Shown here in pieces: positions 14,101 through 29,100 of a stretch of DNA of 64,000 nucleotides. The DNA is from Cardiocondyla obscurior. Lineage: Eukaryota; Arthropoda; Insecta; Hymenoptera; Formicidae. The position numbers were made by a program, and so were the translations under genes. Every line of letters starts with the position of its first letter. The first letter of the stretch is position 1. The DNA is taken from the NCBI RefSeq assembly GCF_019399895.1, contig NC_091891.1, positions 1,364,001 to 1,428,000 of the forward strand. Reading direction: 5' to 3'. The notes beneath the pieces are model-generated. The model saw only the letters and a program-made list of their open reading frames with translations, had not been told where the DNA came from and made no database searches.

Positions 14101-17100
14101 GGCAAGCAGTATCGCGATTTCCGTAATCGAGATCCGTAATCCGTAGTACGCGGTGCACGCGGCGTTTGCCGGTCATTCACTCTGTCAGCAATAATCGATC
14201 CGGTCGTCGGCGTACACAATCTGTCGGCCGACGGATAACAGCGCCGCCCATTATACACTGCGTGATTGCAGCATCCGGTTATTGGGACGCCGCGGATGAA
14301 AAAGAGCGCGATACAAGTCCATTCATCGCGTGTTACCCCGAGCAATTTTCAAATAAAATGTATATTTGATATAACTTTTATCACATAAAGCGCATCAATG
14401 CCGACACGCCTATATTTTGCACGCCGCCGCTTGAATATGCACGTATTTCGCCCAAATATTATCAGCTTATCGTTTCGATTTTGATTCCCCGATTAATTCA
14501 AATATTTTTATACGCTCAAAAATTTGATCGGCGTTTAATTTAATTTTCTTACTTGCCGCGAGATAGTTATGTGAAAGGACCTTGTCCATTTTCACTTGCC
14601 CGCGCATTAATTTGTTGCGCTTTAATATCAAATATAAAAATGAAATTTATTAGAAACGTCAGTAAGGTATGTCAAGCTTTCGAGATATGTCAGATCGGCT
14701 CTTTTACGGGTGATAATGTTTGAGAAATTATTGAAGGATTTGAGATATACACGATACGACGCAACGTTAATAGATTAATATATTATCGAGCAATATTTCT
14801 AGTTAAGAAACGCAAATTGGACTGACGTTCGATTGAAATTAATTGATTTGAACGTTAACCGATGGGGATTAACGAAACGTCGATAGCATGACGCGAGTTT
14901 TTGACGAGATAATGCAACAACGTGGATGCATGAAGGATCGTAAGCTCGTTACCGGATAATCCGCCGCAGAATAATTCCTGCGTCACGCGGGATCTACCTA
15001 TCAATCCTTCGGTAGGGTTGCATTTGTTCCGCTCGCTTCCAGTCTCGAATGCTGGCAAGCGAGAAGAATATTCCGCGAGAACGATGGGCGTAAAGAGCGG
15101 GAACGGTCACGTTGCAAGAATACAGAACGATAAATCCTCCGTTTCCGAGGAGATTAGAAAATCCGCGCGCCCGTAAATATTCTTCGATAAACCGGGACGG
15201 AAAAGCGCGTCGGAGGCGAGCGGCATTCGTTATTATATTACGTAAAGAGACGAAAAGTGGATTATTTAAATACGATTTGACGAAATAGTCGATTTTCCGG
15301 TGGGTGATAATACAGAGACACTTTTCGTGCGGAACAACCGCCATATATTTTCTTTGAATTTTTACATAAGTCATTTTCGCTTCGTCGAATTTAAAAAAAA
15401 ATGAGAGAGAACTAAATTTAAATTGCCACGGGGATGTAACTATCAATTTTTAATTACTACATATTTTAGAATTCTAGTAAAGTCATCAAATTGTTGCATT
15501 GCATAATTATCGCACGATCGTTAATATCACCACGATATGCCACAACAAATACCTGACGCGACGCACGTCAGTGCCAATTATTTCTGCCGGCAATCCAATT
15601 AGACGCCGCGACCTATTCCCGCGGAGAGATGAAACGATTGAAAACGATAGCGGCGCGTCCACAAATCTCGGCAAAAGGATCGGCGTCGCGCGCCCGTTCA
15701 TATTCATGCGACACCTCGAGAAATATCGCGCTTCATCTCGCAGCGGAAAATTTAAGGAGACAGCGATACGGGAAACGATGGGGACGTTTCGCCTTCTTTT
15801 GCCTTTCCGCCTAGCGATGTGTCTCTCTGCGAGCATATCGTGGAAAGAAACGCGATGAGAAAAGTCCGCCGCGGAATCGTGCCGTGTAGCCTATTGCAGA
15901 TATACGCCTCCGTATATATTAGAAACGGCAGGCAACGATTGGATGTCGATCGATCCACCGCCGTGCGTTGTCCTCTCAGCCTCGGGTCGATCTATCATCG
16001 ATCCGATCGCGTAAACTGACGGAATGCGCAAATACGCGCGGTGCATATCAGTCTGCGTATTTCTCCGCGGAAAAATCTCTACAATGAAATAATAAAATAG
16101 CAGACCTAGTGGCTTTTCCCCGCAACATCGATGCTGCCGATGAAAATCTCTTTGCATTTTTTACTTGACCGCGGAAAATTTACGAGAGTGATACACTTCA
16201 GCGCGTTTCCGTTCGCTACTTTAATATCGCGGCGCCTCATTACTGATCTCAATTATTCATATTCCACGACCACTTAATTTATTAGAATTGGTCGGTTTCT
16301 TCTCCCATTTTTGATAACGTTTATCGCAGTTTATATTCCAGCGGAGTATAATGTTTATAGCGCATGTCCACTATTACATAAAGAAGTGAATTTTCGAGCG
16401 CAACGGCCATTAGTGAACAGCGTTACTCGATCCCTCCATTGCATGCAAATTTGTATAGCGGATAATAAAAATAATCCACCACCGTCGCGTGAAGTGGTCG
16501 CCATAATTTTTTATAAATTGAAAACTGAGGCAATTGCGTTTTTTTTTTGCGGAAGGAAAAAAACAAAGAGCAAGAGTTGACGCTACGTCGATTTTCCATA
16601 TTTTTATTGAAAACATCGATGCTCGATTCGAGAGTCTTAATCGGTCGTTTTTTTTTTTTTTCACGTATCGACCTCGATATTTTGATTCTGGCAACCTGGT
16701 GAACGTCAACAGGATTTACCGCGAGTTGTGTCCGGTTCTCAGGGAATGGCTTGTGTTGGTTTGCTCGCAATATACACTGATTCTTCATCGGTTTTATTCG
16801 CAAATACTTTGACAAATTGGGAGATTTTTTCCGGAACGGACAAACCACATTCAATATTTATAAAAAATAAAAAAGCAATATTGTTCAAAATAAATTATTA
16901 AATATTTAGTTAAACTTGAATATGCATTAATTAAAAATTATTATGGGACAAAACGTTTTACATGCCAAAAAAATTATTATTATTAAAAACTGTAAAATAA
17001 TAAAAACAATAAAAATTAACGGAATAATGAAAATTCGACTGATATTTACTCTCGCGGCACAAGGTAAGCCAAACGAGAAAATGAATTAGCATCGCGGAGA

Positions 17101-20100
17101 AGCGGCAACAATAAATTCGATTCGATTTGATAATACGGCTTTTTTATGATATATAAGACAATAATAAAAGTTATTTTTAAACTCGTCTCTCCGTTCATAC
17201 TCTTTCTTCACGTTGGCTCTTTAATTTCGGACGTATAAAAACGCGACGAAAGCATTTGGCGGTTCTAAGAGCGATTCGAGAAGGTCTCTGTACTCGTCTT
17301 TTTTTCGCGGCGCAAGCACATCGGTTTTATGACGCAGATTTATTTCCGAGTTGCTGGTGCGCGTATGTGGTTTCCCAAGCTCGGTTTGTGCGCCTGCACC
17401 TCTCTTCTTTCCTATCCTACGAGTTCTATGTGTGTCCCGACGGTTACGAGGCTCATTTTTCGATGCGAGCGTTTCCGGGCGACGTAGCGCATTGTCTGCA
17501 TTTTGTGGCTCTTTACATTACGTAGTCGCAATATAGTATATCGAAAATAACGAATGAAAGGCACAGGTTTCTTAGGAGAAGATTGCAGCATCGACGGTAG
17601 TAGGTTCGCATTTTTTTTATGTAGCCGACGTTTTTAATCAATTTTTTATTTCAATAAAATTTCTTTGAAAAGTTTTCTTGTTGGTATTTCGCTATATGCT
17701 TTTGCATATAAAATAATAAAATTAATTTATTCGTTACGTAATACTTGATAGATAAATACCTAGATATAAATAATTGTAATTTCTTGCAAATTTTAAACTG
17801 ACACTTGCTGCTATGTTCGTGTAAGCGATCTCAAAAAAAGAAGAACAAGGGAACGTACGAATTTCACTCTTTCACGTTCCAGTATGAGGTGTACCGTCGC
17901 GTTGTAGTTGGTTTTTCCGTCCAAGACAAGAGAACACCACCAACGGTGTTCGGGGAAACGTTAACGAATCGGCTTATCGTACAGGGAGAGAACAATGCTT
18001 CGTTATGCGATGCAGAAGGACGCAGGTCGGTGTCTCGCCTCCTTTATCCGAAAAACGAGAGTTAGGGAGACGGAGATAATATCGCCGGGACGTGAACGAC
18101 CGTTCGCGAGACGTGAGAATCGCGTAAGTAGCTCGAAACCGCTATTCATCCCCTTGCTACTATTTCGTCGTGATCAATGTGTTATGTACGTGCACGCGTA
18201 CATCAGAGTTGGGTACAGGGTTGAACAATTTGTCAGAATTGGTTATTACATCTTCGCTTGAATTTTAGAACATCAAGTTTACCGTCTCTATCTCTGCAAT
18301 TCAATCGCACAAACGAACTCATTTCTAAATGATATTTGTCTAGATTTCACATTTACGCCAAAAAATTTTAGGGAAATTTGAGATTATTTTTTTAATAATA
18401 GATTCGTGAAAGAAAAATTTTTTTTTTAATACAAGCATTTAAATATATTTTTCTATCTGTAAAATACTATTAAATATTGATGAATCGTTAATTATTTTTT
18501 TAGCTTAACAAAAAATATATAAAAATGATTAAATTATATATAGCTCTGGTTTAATGTTGCATTTTTTATAATTGATTTAACAATTTTACAATTTTATCTA
18601 AACAACTATTTGACTGACGAAGCAACTGTGACTATAAATCAAGTAAGCGTGTCGATTCGAGTGTCATTGCGTTTCACTCGCGGGAGACTGCATTGAGAGA
18701 CCGATGCGAGTGCAAGAGTCGAGGCAGCTTCGTATTGCCGCGAACTCGAGACAGCAAATCGCGAAGAGAAGGAAGTTCGCAGAACTTTTTCTCTCTCTTT
18801 CTCTCCCTCGCTTTCGCTCTCGAACTTTAGACGGACACCAACTTGGCTTTCACATTTCTAAAAGAAGTTGCTCGGCGCGATACCAACGTCGACGAAAGAG
18901 GGGATGAAACGAGCTTTCGACAGTCGTAAGAGGAAACTCCCCCCGTTGCTTCTTTGGACATTCGGGACTCGACTTGTCGCTCGTCCATGCAATTACGGAG
19001 TCGATATCATGCAAATTTGCGGCTGCCAACGAAAGATCCCTACCGCCGTCTGATAAATCCTGAAAACTCGTATGCGCCCGTAAACCGAAAACTTGTTTAA
19101 CATTTTCAGTGCGGATCCGCGGTTATCGATTGCCCCGCTTATGATGTAACGCGGTAGTTTTCAACACTTTGGCCTGAATTTTACGCGTTTCCAGAATATC
19201 TATCTGTTTGCGACCAATTTTTGTGAAAATAAACTGGAACTTTATCCCGCTATCTAGCATATGATAAATACGTAGGTATATTTAAAAAGAAAAGATTATT
19301 ACAATATTACATATCTAAAAAGAATCTTTGCGGTGATATAGGAAGCATGAGTAACGATGATTTAAATATCCTATCTATCGGTCTCATTTACTTCACCCTT
19401 GATCGTTACACGAAACATCCCTTCAAGGCTTTGCTAAATTGTAATCCCTTAGGCATGCATGCAATATTTGCGCTTTGAGCCATCAATAATAATGCAATTA
19501 TTGGATTTTAATTATACTCACCCTGACGGGGGCGAAGATCTGATCGGGCTTAATATTCTCGAGACGGTGCTCCTGCTCGCTCTTGTGCACCAGCTGCAGA
19601 TGCGGCTGAAAGTGCGCTGGGCAGAGGGTGCCGAGCGGCAGGGGGGACGCCCATGGTGGTAGATGGGGTGGGTCGCGGGTGCCCAACTCCCTGTAGAAGG
19701 TCTTGAGGAATCTGCAAGGATAGGGTTCGGCAGGGTTATTCAATCTGTGAGCCATATATAGAACGGAAATTCTTCGAGCGAAGTCATAGAGCGACGGCTC
19801 GCCGGATTCCGGGGAACATCGGCTAGGAACTGATGAAATAGTTTTGATGTTCTAAGCGAGATAGATGAGAGCTGATAATCGCGGGATTTAAAATATCGCA
19901 TTGTTCAGAGCGTACGAACATTTTCGTAACTTTTTGGAATTTTAATTTGGTTATTTTTATGGCTCCCCCTCTCCCGCTAAAGATATAGGCGATACATAAA
20001 ACTTCAATTTACCCGTTTAACTATGGAATTAATGCCGTACGTTAAAATTTAATTTATTTCAGTATATTCTCGTACCGTTAATACTCGTCGTTTTTATTAA

Positions 20101-23100
20101 TGCGATATTGAAACATTTTAACACGCGCGCAACACTTTTGAAAGAAAAGAGACATGACACGGAGGGTAAAAAGCGTGACTAAATTTTACGGGCCTCGAAT
20201 AAAGCAGATCGGAATGGTAAAAGTTTAACGTCACTCAACGATGAGCGATCATCATTTACCGGGGTGATCGGTAAATTTCCCAGGACGACAAAATAGCGAT
20301 ACGAACAAGATGTTAGGCGGAAAATTCATGTACACCTCTCGCTATGCGAATTGATGGATCTTGTCGGTACTACGTTCGCGGGGCCGTGAAAGTAATCAGG
20401 CGGAGGACGGTCCCGGCGACGGATGAAAAAGAAAAGCCCGCGGAACTTTTACGACTTTCGAATGATCGGTCTTAAAAGTCTGCTCTAATTTTATCAAGAT
20501 CATTAGACCGGACATCCATCTCGCGTAACACGTTGCTCTGTCGCGTCATTCGCGCAGCCTCGACAAACATTCCCGAGCGTCACGAATTTAATTCGCTCGC
20601 ACGAATGCTTTCACATTTATATCCCGCGTGTTCTCTAGAAACGGCTTTCATTAATGTCGATTAAATTGAATCAGGATTTAACTAATATTAATATTAAACT
20701 GCAATATCAGTTACTCTGGATACAAAGAAAATTGGATTAACCGCAATTACTATATAATTAGAATCATGTTAGACTAATGAAAATTACAATGGCAGAGCTG
20801 TGCTTTCGCTGAAGCGTTAAATTATTTGCACGAGGAAGTTTAAAGTGGACGCAAAGTAAACTTACGATTTATAAGATATTTTTAATTGTACGACGCGCAG
20901 ATGTTTTTAGTACATTAAATTCTTTGCACAGTCCTTCGTATACCGAATAATTACAGGAATGCATTATATTTACAATTTCGGGAGAATATTATATGATAAA
21001 CGATAAATTAATTATCCACCAATCGCGATGTAGCCCGTGTAAAAGAGAACGGCAAGGCGAGCCGAAATTAAATTTTGAATTGAAATCGAGATTAATTAAA
21101 ACGCACAGCACTTCGACGTAAAGTTTCCCCTTGTACCGCTATCCGGTATCTATTTGTACCGAGCGAAATCACCTCCGAGAGCATCATCTCATCTCGGGAC
21201 AATGCGAACGTAAGCGTCGGCGGGCAAAAACACGTCTAATGGAATTAGATTCTCTCTCTCGGAACCGGGAACGACGATTTCGCCCCGGAGAAATAAGGAT
21301 TCCGTCTCGTAGCGAGAGAACTGCGGACGGCGGGAACATCGAGCGAGTGACTCACCTTAACAGTCTTCCCAGGGGATCCCTCTCAGGGGATGTGGGCCCG
21401 CCGAGGCCACTTCCGGCGCCGAGTCTACGCGAGGACGCGCGCGCGCTCGATATGTATGCGGCTGGCGCGGGCGGTGGGCTGCAAGGCGGACAACAAACGG
21501 GGCTGCTACCCCCTGGGGTCGAGAGGGTGTAACTCCTCTCCAGCTCCTGCAACAGACGAAGGAACGGTAGTTATAGAACAGCGAAACCTCAGGCTCTTGA
21601 CGTAATATACTCGAGATGCTCCATAGATGCCTAGTTCGTAATTTCCAATATTTCATCTGCTAAGCTCTGTTATCGTCTTTTAGTAATTCAAAAGGATTTG
21701 TCGCGCGGTAACAATGGTCCGCGATAAGTTAGAAATTCGGGAAATATAAATACTTCAGGGACTCGACAGATTTAATGATTCAAATTCGATATTATGATAT
21801 ACAGTATATTTCAGAACCATACAATTTTACATATTATAATTTTCACTCGGCGCAAAATTTTAATCTAGATTCATATTTAACATCTTTTTTTCATTCACGT
21901 GAAATGTAACATTCTTTTTTAGAACAGTATTTGGCATTTAATTTATAACACCTATCATATAAAATTGTTATCGATAGTACATTTTTTATTCATGAGTACG
22001 ATCTTTAATTTATTATGTAATATAATACATTTTTCAAAGTAATTTTATCTGTTATATTAATTTGTAGTTTAATTCGTTGACGTTTTTATCAACATATTTG
22101 ATGACTCTTGATTAGAATACGCATTCTAGGGTTAAAAAGTATATCGGACAATTAAAATTACAAACAAACTTTGGAAATGAATAACGGCGATCTTTACTTT
22201 CTCGAGGATCTTTACGATGAGGGCACGATTTTAAGACACGAGTACGATCGAGGTGAGAAATCGAATTTACGATTTCAAGAAAAGTCGTTCGCGCGCGAAA
22301 ACGAAGCGCCCAGGTGCGAGCATTTGATCCTCGTCGTTTTCGGCGGTCTAGTTAAACCTAAGGATTAAGTTTCGGGAAATTTTCAAGCGATTTTGCGAGG
22401 TCGGGCTTTATCGCGCGCGCACTTTCACGCCGTTAACGGAACTCGAGGATTAAACTTCGGAACTGAACTCGACTCTCAAGATTTACGAGACCGGTGCCGC
22501 CCCGACGACGCTTCTCTTTTGAATTTAATTAACGCACCGAAGTTAATTTCATTTTTCAATATCGCTAGGGCACAGTATAATCTCTAATGATTTATAGACT
22601 GCTTGTTTAATGACAATTGTTGAAAAAAAAGAAAAAAAAAAGAAGCATTAAAAAAAAAGATACGAGATTATAACAATTCAAAAGACAGATTTACTGAAAG
22701 CAATGTATTTCGAAAATCAAACATATCATATTCCATAATTATATGTTCCTTTGTTTATGCACGTTTTATTAATCTCCCTTTGTGTAACCTTGCGCAAGAT
22801 ATTACAACGGGAGAGATCTCCTTTATCAGCGAGGACGCGTCATTAAATTGGAATTTTCATAAAATCCAAGAGAATAGAACACAGCTTCGATCGCGCGGGT
22901 ATATTACAATCTTCGAACGGCGTAACTTTCGTTATTAACGTGCAACGTTTAACTTTCTGACGGCTGAACGAAATCAAAGCTTCTTCTTTCGTACTTTTCT
23001 GACAATTTCTCGGAATTCGCGGCCGGAGATCGCTGCCGGAACGGGAATCGGAAAACTTTTCGAAATGACTGGTCCCCATGGTCGATCGGGCGCGATTTAA

Positions 23101-26100
23101 ACTATCGATCGCCTGAGAACTAATCAGTATCTAGCTACCAGTCGGCAGATATTCCTTTAATTGCCCAACTACATACACCAATGCGCTCCGTTGCTTCGTT
23201 CAAACGGAAAAAGAGATACAGAGCGCGCCGGTGCGACTAAAATCCCGACTAATCCGGGAAACAGTACGTTTGTTTGCTTCGGCGATTCCATTTAAATCCC
23301 TTTCTTCTTACAAACCTGCATTCATATATCTCTATTCACACAAGAGCAATCTTTTCAGTAAACTTACTGTGTAACGGATAATTAATTAACGTTGTTTACC
23401 CTGCGTGTATTCAGAATGCAAAAGAGATCTCGCAATTCTAAAAGTCTGTCTCACATGTTATCGTTAAGATCTTTAGAAAAAGAAAACGGAGGAACATTTA
23501 ATTAGAAGAAGAATTTTTCATACTTTGCAAGAGTAAATTATTTTATTTAATTTCTTTTTTTTTTCTTTTTACACGTATAAAATAAATTTTAAAAACAAGG
23601 AGAAAGAAGTATCTACGTCTTTCAACGCGACAATGTTTTAAAGAAACACATTTTAATCTCTTAAAATATTTAAGACATTAAAACATCTGAATTGTAAGAT
23701 ATATTTTGTTATATTCTTTTTCGAAAAATACATTGTTTACTCTCCAATAATCTTAGCAAAGAGAAGCGCGTGAGATAAAAATTCAAGTCACGAAATCGAT
23801 CATTACGAATGATTACGACACGTTTATAAAGCGTAAGGAGACGTACCTTATTCGAACTAAAAAGTGGAAGACGAGACGACAGAACTTAGCAGTGAAGCCT
23901 CAGTAATCGCATTATTCTCGGATATTAATTCCGCTTGAAGGCAAGGCTACCTGTAACGACCTTCACCGAGCCGCGATGTTAATTGACGAAATGAAACAAC
24001 GAACAAAGTAGAGATCTTTCTTTCGTCTGTCCCCCTTTCTCGCTCGGGATTTCCATTAAGTTCATGAAAATGGCAGTACTTTCGCGCAATCAGATTACGA
24101 AGATAATAGTACATCTTTATTAAGATCCCTTACGACCTATCTTCATACATTTTGTTCTATCCACTTTATATCCGTTGTGTACGCAAGAATTCATTGGACA
24201 TAGATTTATTTAACGCAAATTGTTGAACCTTCTACGCTTAAAAAATTTCACTACTCTCATAGGCGTTTTTACCGATGCTTGTATCACATAAAATTAATTT
24301 TTACGTCGATCAAGTTCTATTTTAATCTTCAATTTAGAATACCTAGATGAACGTATACAAATCTACTAGGTAAATAAGAGAACACTTCTATTTTTTTATT
24401 TCGTTCAAGTTAAAAAACTGAATACTTTGATTAAATGAGGGGAGAAAGAGAAAGAGAGAGGGGGGGAAGCTTTGCAGCGAACAAAAATTTGAAATCTGAT
24501 ATAAAACTTCTACCTTCATATTTACATTGACCTCCACTATTCCATTTTTGGAATTTCGATATGATACCGAACACGTCTACTGTTTGACGAAACATTTTAT
24601 ATTTGCTGAAAACATAACTAGAAACGTATATGCTCCAATTTACGGTATATTCGCGCAATCAATTTTAATATTTACGTTAGACTATGGGCATAGCAGTTGC
24701 CACTATTCTGCGAATTGGCGAAATACCCAGATACCGAAATTGGAGGGTGAGCCTTCTGTCTGAAACACGGCGGACTATGCGTCTAAAACGGAGAGCGCAG
24801 AATAGCCGTCGAGTACCGTGGAACTATATACCGAAACGGAACAACAGCGGCTTCGACAATCGAGTCATAGAGGAATAAGGAAAAGGGTGCGAAAGAGAAA
24901 GAGAGAAATAAGGGAAAAGAGAGGCAGGAGCGAGAATGAGCGCATTAATCCGAGATAATTGCAGCTTTCGAGACGACAAAGGAGAGACATGCCACGTTTT
25001 CGATGCAGTTACGCGTCTTCTCGCGGGCGCGGACAAAGGATGCGCCACCCCCTTTCGTACCTCGTTGCAAAACTACCCCGCGAGAGAGAAAGAGAGACAG
25101 AGAGAGAAAGAGAGAGAGAGAGAGAGTGAGAAAGAGGAAGGGAGGAAAATTACGCGTCTTCGTTCTCGTTAGCGTATGTATAGCGTATAGCATAAGATTA
25201 CAGGTAACCGACGGAATTATGGAACGTGAAGCACATCTCTCGCGCATATGCGATGTACACCTGTATATACCTGCTCCGGCAGTGCACCTTGGAATTTACT
25301 TTGCAATTATCCGCCGGTTACATTAGCCGTTACCCCGGCGGGGGTAACGAGCACGGGTAAATTTTCCGGGTGCATCTAATAAAGTCATTACTATCTAATT
25401 AGGCGCGCGGGTCCATTACGAGGACGATTTAAAGCAAGCGCACGCGAGTACTCGACTCCACAATATAAATGTCTAATAATTCTTTATATCCCTCGGCCGT
25501 GTTGGATAAAGCGGCCTCGGGTCGCGTTTAATTCGAAATAATTAATGGCATGCGTAAAATTTTTTTTCCCCTCTTTTCAGCATTAGCATGTTAATTGCTT
25601 GAAGTTTATTAGTATGTAAATAGCCAGAAAAGAGGAAAGACTAAGACGGCAATGCTTGCGAGATTAAAAACTAGATCTTTATTTACACCAAGTAGTTTAA
25701 GTTTTTATCTCTCTTTTTCTAAATACCTAATATACTTAAAAAATATATCTGCGTCATAAAAGTCATAGCTAATTCTCAGCTGTTTAATTATTTTGATTAA
25801 AGGTAATGGCCTTTTTCATACAAAGAGTTTGTTTTTTTCAAAAATGTTGGTCTTGATACGAGCATTAATTCACTTATTAATTTGTTTGCATTCGGATACA
25901 TTTCGCTCGCATTCAGTTTCGTGGAATAAACGCGTCTCGTTGATATATCTAATTAATAAATCTATTTCCCGCATTCATCGATCCAAATCATCAGTGATAC
26001 ATCGCGATCAAATTTTGCCGCGTACTAAGTACGCCGTGCTTCGACATACAATATGTACATCGCATTTCAAATGAGAGGATATTCGCGAAAGCAATAACGC

Positions 26101-29100
26101 ACGCTAATAGATAACGCCGACACGAGGTATGTGATATTGAAACCGAGCAATTAGTAAAACGTGCTCAGCATACCGCGCATAAGCAGACGCGTAATGTGTT
26201 TCGAAGATGTACATGTGCCGCAATTAACGCGACAATAAACAAAAGAAAAACTTGTCGACAAGTTCCTGAGAAACTGATTTACAGTCGCCAACTTGCGGAA
26301 AATCTTTTTACGAAATGTGACATTAACTTTAAAAAATTCTTCCCTGACTATCGCTTGTATGTAACTTTTCAAACCTAATCTACGGCGTCTTCTGAGTTAA
26401 AACATTTAAAATTTGTTCATGTTTAAATAAATTGAAGCTTTAGATCGAAAGATATTCAGTATTCTGACAAAGCCAGATTAATTGCATACATGCAAAAAGA
26501 AGGTCTTTAAAGCAAAATTGAATTTATAATAAAACAATACCACGTGTTAGAATTAAAAAAAAAGTCTGCTTACGTTCACTTGTTTCGAGTGCTCATTATT
26601 TAACCGCGTAAATTAATCCGTGATAATAAATTTACATCTATTATTACCAATGTGATGTAACGAACAGTCTAAAAGTTTTCGAGTGCACACCTACGTATTG
26701 TTGCACTGATAATAAATACGGTTGAATAGTCACTCCCGTTTCACAAACGTGATTATTGAAATGGAATACAGTATTTTATAAATACAGTAAAAACAGAAGT
26801 AAAATATGGAATAATACTGCACAAAGGATTGTAGTGACCGAGAGTAGAGATCGGTCTCGCGCGCGGTGTACACATCTCGCACGGTGAAACCTAGGTATGT
26901 GCCGACCGGTCGGCTGCCGTGCGTAGTCAGTTGACTTTATTATACAATTATACAATATTAGCTGATGCGAACAGACCTTCGCGATCGATAACGTGTACGT
27001 GTCGGGTATCTGTGAAGTAAATACTTCACATAGAATAGTTGTAATTATTTGTAACGCAGTACGTTTAATTTTCGTAATTTTTACTAATCAAATATGATAT
27101 TTTTGTTTCAGATGAAAATCCAAAGGAAGTCCTTCATCAAAGAAACACCAGTCTGACATCCCCGTGACTAGTGCTGAGAGGAGGAGGAGAGCCTAGGAAA
27201 GGCATCAGGCACCGGCGGAGCAACCCATTGGTAAGGATCATGTTTTTTTATTATTGCCGTTTTTAAAAATTAATTTTATGTTATTTATTTGAAAAATCAG
27301 AGGCGCGTATAATCTTTTTTTTCTAAATAATTATTGAAATCTCTACAATTTAATTTTTTTCATTTATTTGTTACAGATCACCTTACCAAAACTCCGCCGC
27401 CTGCATATCCGTGAGTTGCATACTTTCTTTTTGTAGATTTTAATTATTAGAATTTCGGGTGGGAAAAGATTTTTATATTACCCGCGGCACAATTATGTTA
27501 GTACACAATATAAAATAAATATTTAATAAAATAAAATATTAATACACCACGTCGGTAACCCAAAATAATAAAAACTTTTTAAACAATGTAGGTGAATAAA
27601 AAAAATTTTTTATCAATTTATATATCTTGTCTTAATTTCAATTTCACATGTCAATGTAAATTGCATATATTTGTATGGAATTTACGTTGATATTATTACA
27701 GCTCAGCACTTCTTTGGATTTTTATCTGAGCGAAACGAGAATTCTGCTTAGATAAAAATCCGAAGGAGAAAACTGTCGTACGCCGAAAACTACACGAATA
27801 CGAACCGCGGTTGGTTCGTCGGTCGCTTCGGGAGTTCCGCAAAGTATTCGGACGTCATTCTGTTATATAAAAATTTTACAACGGGAGTGTCATGGACTAT
27901 CGCGCGAAAGTGTTTAATAAAAAATTAAATTTTGCAATAGTAATTTTTCGGGCGCGTTCGCGAGTGACTTGTGCGCGGAAGGATGACTCGACACGTCCCA
28001 TCTGAGAGGATGAGCAGGCCCACCAGGAGGCATCCTGCATCGGCGGAGCAACTTTTAGGTAAGCATGAATTTCTTGTATAAAATCTTTAAATAAAAAAAT
28101 TTTTTTTTTTTTTTATTAATTTTGATAACTAATATACTAATATACATGTCTAAATTAATATTTTCCTCTTTATGTTACAGTCACCGGCAGAATTCTACAA
28201 CTCCGTTGACGTTCATGCAGATTGGTAAGTCGCATGATTTATTTTTTCGTAGTAATTGGGGTCTCTTAAAAAACAGCGCGTGCGTAGCGCGCACATGGTT
28301 TCTTCTATTATTATAAAATACACATCTGGAACATGAAATATTTCGAACCAAAGTAACATTTTCGAAATTTGAATTATTTATACAATACTGCTGTTTTTTT
28401 TAATTCGAAAATAAACCGCGCATTATTTTATCTTTCCCTTATTCCCTTGGACTAAAACTTAAAAAAAAAATATTATTTTACTTTAATAAAACCGTAACAA
28501 AAACATGCGGATTTTGAAAATTAACGGGAATGATTCCAAACGGCGAATGACGAACAAAAATCAAAGGTGGTAAGAGAGTCGCAGGTGAAGATGGGTGGAT
28601 TAAAGTTTCTCTATCACAGCCGGAAGTTAATTTAATCCCGATCCAATTAAGCCGGATATAACGCCGAGCCTCTTAGTGGTGGGCGCGCGCAGTTAGGCGG
28701 GTTCACGGCACGTTAACCACGATCGTGTAAATTGGAAATTGGCCGCGCGTCCAATAAATATGAGATTGGGCGATAAATCGAACGGAAAAGCGACTCGCGA
28801 CGCGTTATATCGTCGCAATGACGCGGAACGGAATTAATGCGCCGCCGCGTGCATGCGCGAGATGCGTTCGTCCGATCGACCGGAAACGCGAAACACGATA
28901 CCCGTCGGCCGATCGCATAACGGCTTGCAACTTATGCGCGTTATCGCGATGCTGTCTTGTTGCTTTTTTTTCTAAACTAATAGTACACGGGATAAAAATT
29001 TTCTAAAATACCTGGCGATCACATTTCATCCGGTAATACAATTAATTATATCTCGAAAATATTACACATAAAGTAACTCGTACAATAATAAATATAATTA

